Shown: positions 9,723 through 19,021, numbered from the stretch's first letter. The stretch is 64,000 nt of DNA from Asaia prunellae JCM 25354 (GCF_000613885.1 NZ_BAJV01000010.1:84218-148217); one strand, 5' to 3'. The notes: generated by a model not told the origin, from the sequence alone. Made by a program: numbers and translations.

Positions 9723-12134
9723 ATGACGATGAGTAATAACGACCAGCAGGATTTGATCGACATCTACACGGATCCAAGTGTGGATGGCCCTAACTTTCCC
9801 ATGAATACACAACAGGTTGTTGATGGTCACATCGTCTATAATGATGAATCCTCGCAGATTGACGGTGGAAGTTCTTCTGACTGGGCCATTATTCAGTGGA
9901 ATGCTGCATCAGCATTTGATCCGAAGGCTGGTCTTAACAGTCAAGTCTGGGACAACAATTTTGGTTATTCGGTTGCGCACTGGACGCAGGGCTCGGCAAC
10001 ATCAAGTGCTGGTAAAACGAGCTATAACGTTTTTCGTGACCCGGATAACGGGCATTATATTTATCAGCTGGCAGCGCAAGGAGGAAGGCTGCTCGATGTG
10101 CAGCTTTCCGCGATAAAAGAAATTGACGGGAACTATTCCTTCAATCATCAGCTGACAGCTTCTTTTATTCAGGGAATCAGCGATTACAAGGGGACGACAG
10201 GTACTTATCAGGCCGGAATAAATTTTACAGTCAATTTCCACAGTGCAACGATGAGTTTTGGTCTGTTTTTGCAATTCGAGACTGTCGACTATACTGGTAC
10301 TCCTGAGCCGTATGCATATATATCCTCATCTCTTGGTGGATCGATCTACAATGTAACCGGATCTCAGGTTGCTTATATTGATCCGACTAAGGCGTCGAAT
10401 AATGGTGTGATGTATCAGACTACCATTGATCTCAATCAGGGTTTGATGGCGGCTATCAAAAGGATAGAATATGCGCACCCAGAACTTGCTAGTGAGATAG
10501 AGAACTTAAATAACTGGTATTTGAGCGGTGTATACATTGGTGTCGAGACGATAGGAACCGGCTCTTCTTCAGACGTAACAGGCAACTACAATGTAGAAGA
10601 TCCAACGATTTCCTACGATACAACAAAGACAGTGTCATATAGCAATGCTTCGACGACTGCTCCAATTGTGAGTATGTCAGCTGAAAATAGCTCGACAAAT
10701 GTAGTAAACGATAATAAATCAGAGGTAACAATGCCTAATCTTATCGTCAAAGGTGTCAATAACACAGTTTACATTCCATATACTTCAACAGATACTGCTG
10801 GGGTGATGGCTAAGAGCTATGCTTCAAGCCTTCAGTCTCTTGTCACAGCTGGTACGCTTGATAACTCCATCCTGTCTCCGGGTGGAAATAACTTTGTTTC
10901 CTCCCAGAAAGCGTCACAAGCTATTATCGATGCTGCGGGTACTTACGGAGTTTCCGGTAACTATTCTAATATTGTAATAGCTTCGACTAGCAGCAACACA
11001 TTGGCTGGTGCTGTCACTCTGGATACAACCCAGAATTCTGCCAATTATCTCAATATCATTGCTACAGACCAATATGGTTCCAATATCAAGGTCGGAAACG
11101 GATCTGGCAGTTTTGCAGCAACCCAGGGCAACAATGTTTTCAATGCCTCTGGTGCTACAGGCAACTGGAATATTGCAACAAGCTCGGGCAACGATACTAT
11201 TTATGGTGCGAGCGGTACAAATACCATTACGGGTGGTACCGGTAACAATCTCATCTATCTCGGTGGCTCGAATAACTTTGTTACGTCACTTGGCAAGGAT
11301 ACGATTTACGGGGCTGCCGGTGCGATCGATACGGTTTCCATTCAGGGGGGAAGTTCAACAGCGTATCTGAAAACAAACGCTGCAGTCATGGATTTTTCGA
11401 CGGGAAATAATATCACGGTTGGTGATAACAGCAGCGTTTACGGCGGTACTTCTTCTGTCGTTAATGTCAGCTCGGGTTCTGCTACGGTCACAGGTACGCA
11501 AGGAGACACCATATCAGCGGCTGGTAACCTGCAGGTCGTGCATGGCAGCAATCAGAATATCAGCGTCTCCGGCTCCCTCAGTTTCATTTCAGGCACCGGC
11601 AAGACCGCAATCTCGGCGGGTAGTGGTACGATTTACGGTGCTGACGGCCTAACGGCCACGTTGAGTTCTTCTTCACGGCTTCTTTTCACAGCCAATCAGC
11701 CTTACACTACGGGAAACCAGAATATTGATGGACGTGCAGTGGCTGGTGGGCTTTCTGCCTGGACCGGAGCTGGCCAGCAAACCATCATTGGCGGTACGGC
11801 ATCCGATATATTCTATCTGGGAACGGCCTTTACAGGGACGTCAACCACGGATGTGGCAGCGACTGTGACGGGCGGATCTGGTGCAGGAAATCTCTTCGGT
11901 CTGCTTGCCAATCATACAGCGGGTAGCTTTACAATTACGGATTTCAGGGCTGCTGCTGATAACAAGTTTTTCCTCTATAACTACAAGCCTACAGATGCTT
12001 CGGGCGTTGCTCAGAGTATTCTCAATACAGCTACAGTATCCGGAGGCAATACCTCGGTTATGATTGACGGTTCGGCTAAAGTTACATTCCTGGGAGTTAC
12101 CGATCTCAAGGTGTCTGACTTCTCGATCAGCTGA
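9723..12134 (+). CDS. Large repeat-rich secreted or surface protein (RTX-like beta-strand repeats)
   Basis: The protein has 803 residues, is very rich in Ser, Thr, Gly and Asn, and has almost no Cys. There is no Sec signal peptide. Residues ~50-270 form a compact, aromatic-rich N-terminal part that I cannot assign. Residues ~480-720 contain degenerate Gly/Asp repeats of the haemolysin calcium-binding type (GNDTIYGASG, ITGGTGNNLIYLGG, IIGGTASDIFYLG). The end is a short hydrophobic strand motif, VTFLGVTDLKVSDFSIS, resembling C-terminal type I secretion signals. Absence of an N-terminal signal plus RTX-like repeats suggests type I secretion, but no ABC exporter is in the window. Codon and base use are AT-richer than the neighbours, suggesting transfer or relaxed selection. 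Possible roles are adhesion or biofilm; this is inference. Confidence 0.75.
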   Translation: MTMSNNDQQDLIDIYTDPSVDGPNFPMNTQQVVDGHIVYNDESSQIDGGSSSDWAIIQWNAASAFDPKAGLNSQVWDNNFGYSVAHWTQGSATSSAGKTSYNVFRDPDNGHYIYQLAAQGGRLLDVQLSAIKEIDGNYSFNHQLTASFIQGISDYKGTTGTYQAGINFTVNFHSATMSFGLFLQFETVDYTGTPEPYAYISSSLGGSIYNVTGSQVAYIDPTKASNNGVMYQTTIDLNQGLMAAIKRIEYAHPELASEIENLNNWYLSGVYIGVETIGTGSSSDVTGNYNVEDPTISYDTTKTVSYSNASTTAPIVSMSAENSSTNVVNDNKSEVTMPNLIVKGVNNTVYIPYTSTDTAGVMAKSYASSLQSLVTAGTLDNSILSPGGNNFVSSQKASQAIIDAAGTYGVSGNYSNIVIASTSSNTLAGAVTLDTTQNSANYLNIIATDQYGSNIKVGNGSGSFAATQGNNVFNASGATGNWNIATSSGNDTIYGASGTNTITGGTGNNLIYLGGSNNFVTSLGKDTIYGAAGAIDTVSIQGGSSTAYLKTNAAVMDFSTGNNITVGDNSSVYGGTSSVVNVSSGSATVTGTQGDTISAAGNLQVVHGSNQNISVSGSLSFISGTGKTAISAGSGTIYGADGLTATLSSSSRLLFTANQPYTTGNQNIDGRAVAGGLSAWTGAGQQTIIGGTASDIFYLGTAFTGTSTTDVAATVTGGSGAGNLFGLLANHTAGSFTITDFRAAADNKFFLYNYKPTDASGVAQSILNTATVSGGNTSVMIDGSAKVTFLGVTDLKVSDFSIS

Positions 12135-12394
12135 ATGTATCAGCCAGAGGAATGTGTGAAGATCGGGCAGCCCTCTGTTGCGCGTAACTAATTACTCAGA
12201 ATTTACCTGCTTTCATTTGCTGTTGACAGGCTTGCAAGGAACATTTGAGGGTTGATGTTCTCTGCAAGCGCTGTTGGCTAAAGCAGAAGCCTGATTTTTG
12301 TTTAATTCAAAAAAAAGATTGCGAATTGCAGAAGTTGTCTCTGTCTGCAGGGACTCTCACATGTAAAGCGGCTTATGCTCATAATTGTCCTGTG
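12135..12394. other. Convergent intergenic region, no gene seen
   Basis: The stretch lies between the repeat protein and the DUF488 gene that faces it. It contains only a weak hairpin (CAGAGG ... CCTCTG, near 12142-12176) without a T run. An open frame at 12245-12538 overlaps the DUF488 gene and looks non-coding. Confidence 0.5.
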
Positions 12395-12760
12395 TCAGTA
12401 AATAGATGCTGTTTCGCTATTGAGAAAATCACGCAGGATCAGTGCATGATTGTGGATCTCATCATGGGCTGCATAGAGAAGTGTTATTTTCTGCGAGCGG
12501 GCAAGGCTAAGCAGGATATTCAATTCGTCACTACCTGAGCGTAACTCCGCTACATACTTCTCCCGAAACAGAATCCATTTGCCGGAATCATGGTCGAACC
12601 ACTTGCGCAGATCCGTGCTGGGTGCGACATCTTTCAGCCATATGGATGCTTTCAGATCTGCTTTTCGTATTCCTCTTGGCCATAGGCGATCTACCAGTAT
12701 TCTGGTGCCGTCATTGGCATCGGGTGTCTCATAAGCGCGTTTTAGCAAGATTTCGGGCAT
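12395..12760 (-). CDS. DUF488 family protein (YeaO-like)
   Basis: The protein has 121 residues. It shows the family pattern: RAYETPDANDGTRILVDRLWPRGI near the N-terminus (residues 8-31), a KWF.HD segment in the middle, and LLYAAHDEIHNHA near residue 95. Members are small cytosolic proteins of unknown biochemical role, common in bacteria. It is alone on its strand in an AT-rich stretch between the 803-residue repeat gene and tRNA-Ser, with no operon partner. Confidence 0.8.
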   Translation of the reverse strand: MPEILLKRAYETPDANDGTRILVDRLWPRGIRKADLKASIWLKDVAPSTDLRKWFDHDSGKWILFREKYVAELRSGSDELNILLSLARSQKITLLYAAHDEIHNHALILRDFLNSETASIY

Positions 12761-13056
12761 TATTTTCTGTATTTCTACCCCTGTATCTTTATTTCATAGA
12801 CAATCTGATAATACAATATAGTTTTTTTGCGCTCTTGTTTTTCAGACAGCTTTTGATCACGAATTCTGTTTGTCTTTTCGCCCGCATATCACAAACGAGT
12901 TGTTTCAATTTATCTGTGAGAAGGTGCGATGATTGATAAAGACAGGCTCGTCAAGGTTGAAAAATCAATACACACACTTCTCCAGAACACGCCTGTTCTG
13001 GGAGGCTATGAATGACAAGCCTGGAATCGGCGTAGATTTTTTCTCTTGAAGGGGGG
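12761..13056. other. AT-rich spacer between DUF488 gene and tRNA-Ser
   Basis: About 300 bases with no supportable gene. The 104-codon open frame at 12622-12936 on the plus strand overlaps DUF488 and is dominated by Phe/Leu codons from AT-rich DNA. The promoter of the DUF488 gene must lie here. I looked for a direct repeat of the tRNA 3' end and found none. Confidence 0.5.
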
Positions 13057-13147
13057 TGGCGGAGAGAGTGGGATTCGAACCCACGGTACGCTATTAACGT
13101 ACACACGCTTTCCAAGCGTGCGCCTTAAGCCGCTCGGCCATCTCTCC
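13057..13147 (-). tRNA. tRNA-Ser (anticodon GGA)
   Basis: Read on the minus strand the gene starts GGAGAGA and ends TCTCTCC-G-CCA, a perfect 7-bp acceptor stem with an encoded CCA. The anticodon arm is CACGC TTGGAAA GCGTG, giving anticodon GGA for UCC/UCU serine codons. The long variable arm (GTACGTTAATAGCGTAC) is the class II feature of tRNA-Ser. The T-loop is GGTTCGAATCC. Its 3' end faces the AT-rich accessory stretch. Confidence 0.96.
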
Positions 13148-13164
13148 AGCGCGGGCGGAACATA

Positions 13165-13809
13165 TCAGGTTCTGTCAGGCGCGCAAGTGCCTCTGGCATT
13201 TTTGATAAAATTTCGAATCAGATCAGGGGATTTGTGGCCTGTCTGTATTTCAACGCCGGAGGAAACATCGACGGCAGGGGCGCCGCTGGCAGAGAGTGCA
13301 AGGGCAATATTCTGGGGGGTGAGGCCACCCGCCAGCATCCAGGGTGCCGGTGCCTGCCAGTCAAGCAGGAGAGCCCAGTCCAGTTTTGCGCCATTGCCGC
13401 CAGGGCGTGAGGCGCTGCCGGGAGGGCGTGGCTCGATGACAAAGCCATCGAAGCGGTGATCGGTGGGGAGGTCATCGCGGCTCTCTACGGCACATGAAAG
13501 CCAGACAGGCAGATTGAATCGTTTCCTGATGGCAAGTGCACGCTCAGGTGCGTCATATAGCTGGAGTATGTCGAGCTTTACCGTTGCAAGTGTTTCCGCA
13601 ATCTGCTCGTCACTGGCCTCGACGAACAAGCCGACTGTTTGGGGGAGTGTACCCTGATGCGCTGAGAGCAATGAGGCGGCGATCTGAGGTGTTATGTAGC
13701 GTGGTGATCGGGCAAAGAAAACAAAGCCGACCCAGTCTGCTCCTGCTTCGCAGGCGGCCCGAAGGCTTTTGGCTTCAGTGAGGCCGCAAATCTTGACACC
13801 AGTTCTCAT
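13165..13809 (-). CDS. trpF: Phosphoribosylanthranilate isomerase
   Basis: The protein has 214 residues. KICGLT at residues 6-11 carries the catalytic Cys of the family, and the phosphate-binding end is present as LAGGLTPQNI and VDVSSGVE, where the Asp is the second catalytic residue. It converts N-(5-phosphoribosyl)anthranilate to the ribulose form in tryptophan synthesis, cytosolic TIM barrel. Its start overlaps the pyrF stop by four bases (ATGA), so the two are translationally coupled. trpB and trpA, which often follow, are not here; tRNA-Ser comes next. Confidence 0.93.
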   Translation of the reverse strand: MRTGVKICGLTEAKSLRAACEAGADWVGFVFFARSPRYITPQIAASLLSAHQGTLPQTVGLFVEASDEQIAETLATVKLDILQLYDAPERALAIRKRFNLPVWLSCAVESRDDLPTDHRFDGFVIEPRPPGSASRPGGNGAKLDWALLLDWQAPAPWMLAGGLTPQNIALALSASGAPAVDVSSGVEIQTGHKSPDLIRNFIKNARGTCAPDRT

Positions 13810-14510
13810 GCAGAGGCGAGTTCGCTCTGGATTGCGGCAGCTACTGCGGCCGGATCATTAGCCTGGGTAATAGGGCGCCCAACAACAATCCAGTCGGCAC
13901 CAGCCTGCGCCGCCTGACGTGGTGTCATGATACGTTTCTGATCATCGGTGCTGGAACCTGCGGGTCGTATGCCTGGCACGACCAGAACCGGAGCTTCACC
14001 CAGAGCATCACGAAGCGGACTGATTTCTTCTGCCGAGCAGACCAGTCCGTCAGCGCCGGCCGTCATGGCTAGTTTTCCAAGACGTATCACCTGTTCTCGT
14101 GGTGTATTGTGGATCCCGGTTTCACGAAGTGCTGGTTCATCGAGGCTTGTCAGTACGGTCACTGCAAGGAGGACGGGTCGATGTAGCGGGGGGTAAGCAG
14201 CATCGATCGCCTGTCTTGCCGCACGGATCATGGCTGAGCCCCCGCTGGCATGAATCGTAAGAAGCGATGCCCCGATGGGAGCGAGGCTGGTCAGTCCTTT
14301 GGCAACCGTATTCGGGATATCGTGCAGCTTGAGATCAAGAAACAGCGTGCGCTTGCCAGCTACATCACGAACGGCAGAAAGACCTTGGGCGTAAGTGAAT
14401 TCCATGCCCAGTTTGATGGCATCGACTACATTATCAAGTTTTTCCGCCCAGTCGCGCGCCTGGTCGAGATCCTGTGTATCGAGGGCGGCGATCAGACGTG
14501 TGCGTTTCAT
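13806..14510 (-). CDS. pyrF: Orotidine 5'-phosphate decarboxylase
   Basis: The protein has 234 residues. FLDLKLHDIPNTVAKG holds the catalytic Asp-x-Lys-x-x-Asp set, and LIAALDTQD at the N-terminus holds the first substrate-binding Asp. The C-terminal phosphate site is VPGIRPAG plus IVVGRPIT. It makes UMP from OMP, the last step of de novo pyrimidine synthesis. It sits in a minus-strand unit LapA-pyrF-trpF with a 42-base gap upstream. Confidence 0.95.
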   Translation of the reverse strand: MKRTRLIAALDTQDLDQARDWAEKLDNVVDAIKLGMEFTYAQGLSAVRDVAGKRTLFLDLKLHDIPNTVAKGLTSLAPIGASLLTIHASGGSAMIRAARQAIDAAYPPLHRPVLLAVTVLTSLDEPALRETGIHNTPREQVIRLGKLAMTAGADGLVCSAEEISPLRDALGEAPVLVVPGIRPAGSSTDDQKRIMTPRQAAQAGADWIVVGRPITQANDPAAVAAAIQSELASA

Positions 14511-14552
14511 GTCTACTACATACTCAGTGGGGGTGACGTTAAGAAGGGATAA

Positions 14553-14894
14553 TCAGGAAATGACCGGCGCAGTGGCAGGATTTTCATGAGGGGGGCGGCT
14601 GGTTTCGTTCGCAAGGGTCAGGCGATCAAGGCGCTGATGCAGATCGAGCACCTGACTTTCGAGGGCGCGAACCTGTTGCTCGGCTTTTCGCGCACGTGAG
14701 CGTTGTTTGAATTCACCGATAAGCATGACGAAGCCCCCAAGCAGAAAGCTCGCAGCACCTACGCCCATAACCAGCATGCCCACAGAAAACTGCCAGCCGT
14801 AGGAAACGATCCAGAGCGACTGGGGATCAGGGTTGCTCAAAGCAAAAGTGATAAGAATGACAAGAAAAACGACGATAACGAGTAAGCGCACCAT
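14553..14894 (-). CDS. LapA-family (DUF1049) inner-membrane protein
   Basis: The protein has 113 residues, with two transmembrane segments (about residues 3-20 and 36-60) joined by SNPDPQSLWIVSYGWQ, the typical LapA linker, then a coiled coil at about 65-95. LapA proteins with LapB act in lipopolysaccharide assembly control in enterobacteria; in Alphaproteobacteria the role is less clear. It is the first gene before pyrF and trpF, an arrangement that supports the call. Confidence 0.8.
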   Translation of the reverse strand: MVRLLVIVVFLVILITFALSNPDPQSLWIVSYGWQFSVGMLVMGVGAASFLLGGFVMLIGEFKQRSRARKAEQQVRALESQVLDLHQRLDRLTLANETSRPPHENPATAPVIS

Positions 14895-15069
14895 CGGAAA
14901 GACCTCACTTCAACGGGTTATCGGCGCAAGAATTTCTGGCCGGAGACTGATCGCATCGCCTTACCCCGGGTTCCGACAGGCAGCAAGGTTTGTTGCTTTT
15001 TCTTGACGCTGGGTCGCGGAACGTGATCCGCTCACCATCATTGCAGAGCCCACGATCAGGGAGGTTCTC

Positions 15070-15360
15070 GTGACCCAGCTTCTGACGTTCAGAGTGCCCT
15101 TGCCCAAAGCCGACCGCCTCTGGGCGGTCGTTGCCTGGCAAGGGCGACGTAGTCGCATTGCCAATGTTCATGCCAGCCATGATGCAGCTGAAGCTGACTG
15201 CGTCTGGCGCAGTCAGCAGGTATATGAATATCGCCAGTTCCTGATGGCCGAGCAAAAGGCACCTTTGCGTTACGAATTGCGTCAGATTGCACGTGTTGAC
15301 CTGCCCAAGAGCTGGTCGCCTCTGCCGGCACTGGGTTTTTTGCGCGGTCAGGGTTTCTGA
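15070..15360 (+). CDS. Small hypothetical protein
   Basis: The protein has 96 residues and a GTG start preceded by AGGGAGG at 15057-15063, a strong ribosome-binding site that supports it being real. The sequence is Arg-, Trp- and Ala-rich with no signal peptide or membrane segment. I recognise no family. It lies between the divergent LapA gene and secB. Confidence 0.5.
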   Translation: MTQLLTFRVPLPKADRLWAVVAWQGRRSRIANVHASHDAAEADCVWRSQQVYEYRQFLMAEQKAPLRYELRQIARVDLPKSWSPLPALGFLRGQGF

Positions 15361-15514
15361 ACAGCCGATGACAGTCCCGTGTTAAATGATTAGTCTGCTC
15401 GCGTTTCTGTCGTGATGTCTGGTCTTGTCTGGCAAGTCATGACACAAGCATTGAGTATGAATGCTTCCAGCTGGCAAGCATTTTGATGAAGAAAAAACGA
15501 GGGATCCAGACGCC

Positions 15515-16015
15515 ATGTCAGAACAGGAAAGCACGGATACGAGCAACCGTACAGGACGAGTAGCACTGGAAACATTACTCGTTTCCGGAACACAATATCT
15601 GAAATCCTCCAGTATTGCCTCGATCGGTGCGCCTGAGGTCTTCTACAGCCTTCCTCCCCGCCCTCATGTCGGATTGCGTATCGATGTGAATGCTCGCCAG
15701 CTTGGTGATGATCTGCCAAATTTTGAGGTCAGCCTTATGATTCAAGGCGTGGGCTACCGTACGTCTCCCACGCCTGAAACACCCGAGCCTGAGACACTTT
15801 ACAATATCGAGCTGATCTATTCGGGGCTTTTTGCCTTGCAGAACGCGAAGCAGGACATGATAGAAACACTCCTGCTGGTTGAAGCTCCACGCCAGCTTTT
15901 TCCGTCCGCCCGGCATCTGCTTCTGAATCTGATCCGCGAAGCCGGCTTCCCGGTCGCCAATATCCAGCCGGTTGATTTCAATGCTCTCCTGCAAAGCAGA
16001 CGGGCGCAGTCCTGA
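15515..16015 (+). CDS. secB: SecB-like protein-export chaperone
   Basis: The protein has 166 residues from ATG 15515; upstream in-frame starts lack a better site. The C-terminal part is distinctive for SecB: LFPSARHLLLNLIREAGFP followed by IQPVDFNALLQ. The middle has the family strand pattern YNIELIYSGLFAL. SecB tetramers keep presecretory proteins unfolded and pass them to SecA. The N-terminal half is less conserved than in standard SecB, which lowers certainty a little. The large glycosyltransferase gene starts 18 bases downstream. Confidence 0.83.
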   Translation: MSEQESTDTSNRTGRVALETLLVSGTQYLKSSSIASIGAPEVFYSLPPRPHVGLRIDVNARQLGDDLPNFEVSLMIQGVGYRTSPTPETPEPETLYNIELIYSGLFALQNAKQDMIETLLLVEAPRQLFPSARHLLLNLIREAGFPVANIQPVDFNALLQSRRAQS

Positions 16016-16033
16016 CTGTACCGGACCGTTAAG

Positions 16034-19021
16034 ATGACCCTGATATCAGAGATGCCGCGCGCCCTCGGGCCAGGTGAAGCGCGTGATACCCACACACCAC
16101 TCTGGGCTGTCTTTGACCCGGAATGGTATCGTACCCATTACGGACAGGCTGTCAGTGACATGACGGGTAGTTTACTCGACGATTGCAGTCTGTATGAGTT
16201 CTGGTTGCACGAAGGTGCGCGTCACGCCCACTCTCCCAACCGTTATTTTGACGAGATGTGGTATCGTCGCTCCTTTGTTGATGTCGAAAACGGCATAAGA
16301 ATGGGAGTTTTTGATTCCGGGTTTCAGCATTATTGCGAGACAGGGTATCGAGGGCGTTCCTGCCACTGGCTCTTCTCTGAGGTCGGTTATTTTTCTTTCA
16401 ACCCTGATCTCACGCCGGCCCTGTTGCGGGAAATGGGTTACAGCAATGGATATGATCACTATCTGGCCGAGGGGCAGCGCGAGCACCGTGTCAGTACGCC
16501 TTTTTTCATGCCGGATATTGTCCGTGCCGGACTGTTCCGGGAGCGCCTGGATTTTGATCCGGCACAAGGCGAGTTCGCACGGCTGATTCTGTCACAGGAT
16601 CTCAACAGACTGCAATGTTCCTGGTATTTCGACCCGGTCTGGTATCTGTCACAGTATGAAGACGTAGCCGTACAGATCGAGAGAGGGGAGTATTTCTCAC
16701 CCCTCCATCATTACATGTCCAATGACAGACCGACGCATTACTGTCCTAATGCCGCTTTTGATGAGCAATATTATCTCGATTATTACCCCGATGTGACCGA
16801 GCGTGTGCGTGCCCGTCTTCTGCGCAACGGATACGATCACTTCATTCAGTATGGATTGTTCGAGGGGCGTAATCCTGCTGATGGCATTACCCTGCCACGT
16901 TATGATCTTGAGGGGCGTATGCCCGGCTGGATTGACTTTTCGAATAACGCTTTTGTTGATCTGGCAAAAAACGGGTCATTACCTGCCATGGCCCCTTCAC
17001 CGGAAGTCCCTGCGCCGCGTCAGCTTGCCTATCTCCATGCCTTGCGTGCTGAATCTCTCATACCCTTGCTGGCTCGTACGCCACTCGATTTCCGTTATGT
17101 CGGCAAACCGGCGGTGAGTGTTATCATTTCCTCCTCGACCAGTTTTCCGGAACTCATGCAGACTCTGGCCTCTCTGCATGAGAGCCATCGCGGTGACATG
17201 CAGGTTGTTCTGCTCGATGCAGGTGTGAAGGACGAGACACTGGAGATCGGGCGTTACGCCTATGGTATTGAGCCTGTCGCTGTAACATCGACGGATATGC
17301 AGGCAGGGTGGCAGCGTGCTGTTCCTCGTCTTTCCGCTGATCATGTACTGCTGATCGAATCAGGCTGCCATCTGTTTTACGGTGCGCTTGATGCAGCCTT
17401 GTCGCGTCTGGATCAGGACGGGGTAATTGCGGTAGCACCCCAGAGGCTCGGCCTGGATTTGCATGTGGCAGAGGCGGGACTTTCCGTCGCACGTGACGGC
17501 AGCTGTTCGGCTTACGGCACAGGCAAGGAAGCCTTTGCTTCAGAGGTTGATTTTGTTCGACCTTGCGACTCGATTGGTGGCGGGGCGTTCCTGTGTCATG
17601 TTGAGATGCTTCGGTCTTTGCCTCAGGACAGGCCTGAACTGGAGACATTGCGTGTCCGGGAATATGTCTGGGCAGCACTGGGATTAAGCCTGAGACAGAT
17701 CCACCCCTCTGGTTGTATTATCTACGATCCTGCTTTCGTTCTGCGTCTGCCGAAAAACGAGATGGCGTCTGACGCTGCCCGCTCCAGAGAGGCACGCGTT
17801 CTGCGTCGATATTTCGCGGAGCTTTTGCGTGGTAATCTGCCTCAGGCACCGCAGAATTCCGACATACTTCACCGTTCACCGCGCTGGGGCGCTCGCCTGC
17901 TGCTTCTGACGCGGGATGGTACTTCTGATCAGATATCGCACAGGCTTCGCCTCAGGGCACTGAGCGAAAACTTCATCGAACTGGGGCTGCAGGTCACGCT
18001 CTTTGTTCTGACCAATACAGCAACGGCTCGGACATGCCTGCGGCAGGATTTGCCGGAGAGAGTGGAATTTCGATGTGGTTCGGTTGATGCTCTCGGGCAA
18101 CTGATCGAACAACGTGCGCGCGGATTCGATCAGATCTGGGTCTGTGGTGGCCTCGTTCTCAATGACGTTTTTCCACTTCTGAACGACAAGGCGGGTCTTG
18201 TGCCCGAAGAACGTGTGACGCTCGATCTGCGCGCGATCGAAGCATTCGAATATGAGAGTGACCGGCACACGCCAGGCCGGTACATTGCAGCTGACGATCC
18301 TGTTCTCGAGAAACAGCTTCTCGACACAGAAGTGATGCATGCCTGGTTTTGTCAGAATGTTGTGGTCCAGAATGTCCATCAGGAGAGCCTCCTGCGTGAA
18401 GCGGGACTGACAGGTGTGACCATTCTGGGTGAGGATCCTTTTGTGTCTGGCGATCCCATGCAGAAAAGCAGAGGTTTTGCCGACAGACATAATCTCCTGT
18501 TTGCTGCGCAGCCTGCTACTGTTCCGGGCTATACGCAGAAATTTCTGAAATGGTTTGTGCGCGAAGTGCTTGTGCGTCTCGAGGACCGGTTGTCCGGCTC
18601 GGTCAGGCTTGTGCTGGCAAATGAAACCTTCCAGTCGCTCGAACTCTCCATGATTACTCATTACCATCAGGTTGCGCCGCTGACCCTCGGAAGTGCGGCT
18701 TTTACCGATCTGGCCTCTACCTGTCGTGTTCTGATTGCGCCTGATGAACCCACCGGGCAGATCGCGCTTCAGCGTCTCCAGGCCGCATCATGCGGTCTTC
18801 CCTGTGTCGGGGAGGGGAGTGCGATCACAGTTCCTCTTGAGGTGTCGCCTGATCCGGCCCAGTTTGCAGAGGCGATCGTCACTCTCTATCAGGATGAGGA
18901 GACATGGCGTCGTGCTTCCGAGACGGCATCAAGTCAGGCCACTGAGATGCGAGCTGTCTATCAGAGAACTTTGGCCCGTCTCGTTGGACAGGACGCGGTA
19001 AAGGAAGATACAGGTGACTGA
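16034..19021 (+). CDS. Large multidomain glycosyltransferase with N-terminal tandem W-Y repeats
   Basis: The protein has 995 residues and no signal peptide. Residues ~25-290 contain five or six imperfect repeats of a unit with F(D)xxWYxxxY and later HYxxxGxxExRxP, for example FDPEWYRTHYG, YFDEMWYRRSF, YFDPVWYLSQYEDV and FDEQYYLDYYPDV with YGLFEGRNP. Residues ~355-600 resemble a GT2 domain (PAVSVIISSS start), and ~620-980 a GT-B fold transferase end (ASCGLPCVGEGSAITVPL). Such repeat-plus-transferase proteins occur in acetic acid bacteria and likely act in surface polysaccharide synthesis; the sugar and acceptor are unknown. It overlaps the next gene by eight bases. Confidence 0.75.
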   Translation: MTLISEMPRALGPGEARDTHTPLWAVFDPEWYRTHYGQAVSDMTGSLLDDCSLYEFWLHEGARHAHSPNRYFDEMWYRRSFVDVENGIRMGVFDSGFQHYCETGYRGRSCHWLFSEVGYFSFNPDLTPALLREMGYSNGYDHYLAEGQREHRVSTPFFMPDIVRAGLFRERLDFDPAQGEFARLILSQDLNRLQCSWYFDPVWYLSQYEDVAVQIERGEYFSPLHHYMSNDRPTHYCPNAAFDEQYYLDYYPDVTERVRARLLRNGYDHFIQYGLFEGRNPADGITLPRYDLEGRMPGWIDFSNNAFVDLAKNGSLPAMAPSPEVPAPRQLAYLHALRAESLIPLLARTPLDFRYVGKPAVSVIISSSTSFPELMQTLASLHESHRGDMQVVLLDAGVKDETLEIGRYAYGIEPVAVTSTDMQAGWQRAVPRLSADHVLLIESGCHLFYGALDAALSRLDQDGVIAVAPQRLGLDLHVAEAGLSVARDGSCSAYGTGKEAFASEVDFVRPCDSIGGGAFLCHVEMLRSLPQDRPELETLRVREYVWAALGLSLRQIHPSGCIIYDPAFVLRLPKNEMASDAARSREARVLRRYFAELLRGNLPQAPQNSDILHRSPRWGARLLLLTRDGTSDQISHRLRLRALSENFIELGLQVTLFVLTNTATARTCLRQDLPERVEFRCGSVDALGQLIEQRARGFDQIWVCGGLVLNDVFPLLNDKAGLVPEERVTLDLRAIEAFEYESDRHTPGRYIAADDPVLEKQLLDTEVMHAWFCQNVVVQNVHQESLLREAGLTGVTILGEDPFVSGDPMQKSRGFADRHNLLFAAQPATVPGYTQKFLKWFVREVLVRLEDRLSGSVRLVLANETFQSLELSMITHYHQVAPLTLGSAAFTDLASTCRVLIAPDEPTGQIALQRLQAASCGLPCVGEGSAITVPLEVSPDPAQFAEAIVTLYQDEETWRRASETASSQATEMRAVYQRTLARLVGQDAVKEDTGD

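Noticed and set aside
12245..12538. A 97-codon plus-strand frame over the DUF488 gene
   Set aside because: It overlaps a recognisable family on the other strand and has no features of its own.
13057..13147. An integration (att) repeat of the tRNA-Ser end
   Set aside because: I searched 8950-13056 by eye for a second copy of the tRNA 3' end and found none.
17876..18667. A 263-codon antisense frame within the large glycosyltransferase
   Set aside because: No ribosome-binding site or motif, and the sense gene is continuous across it.
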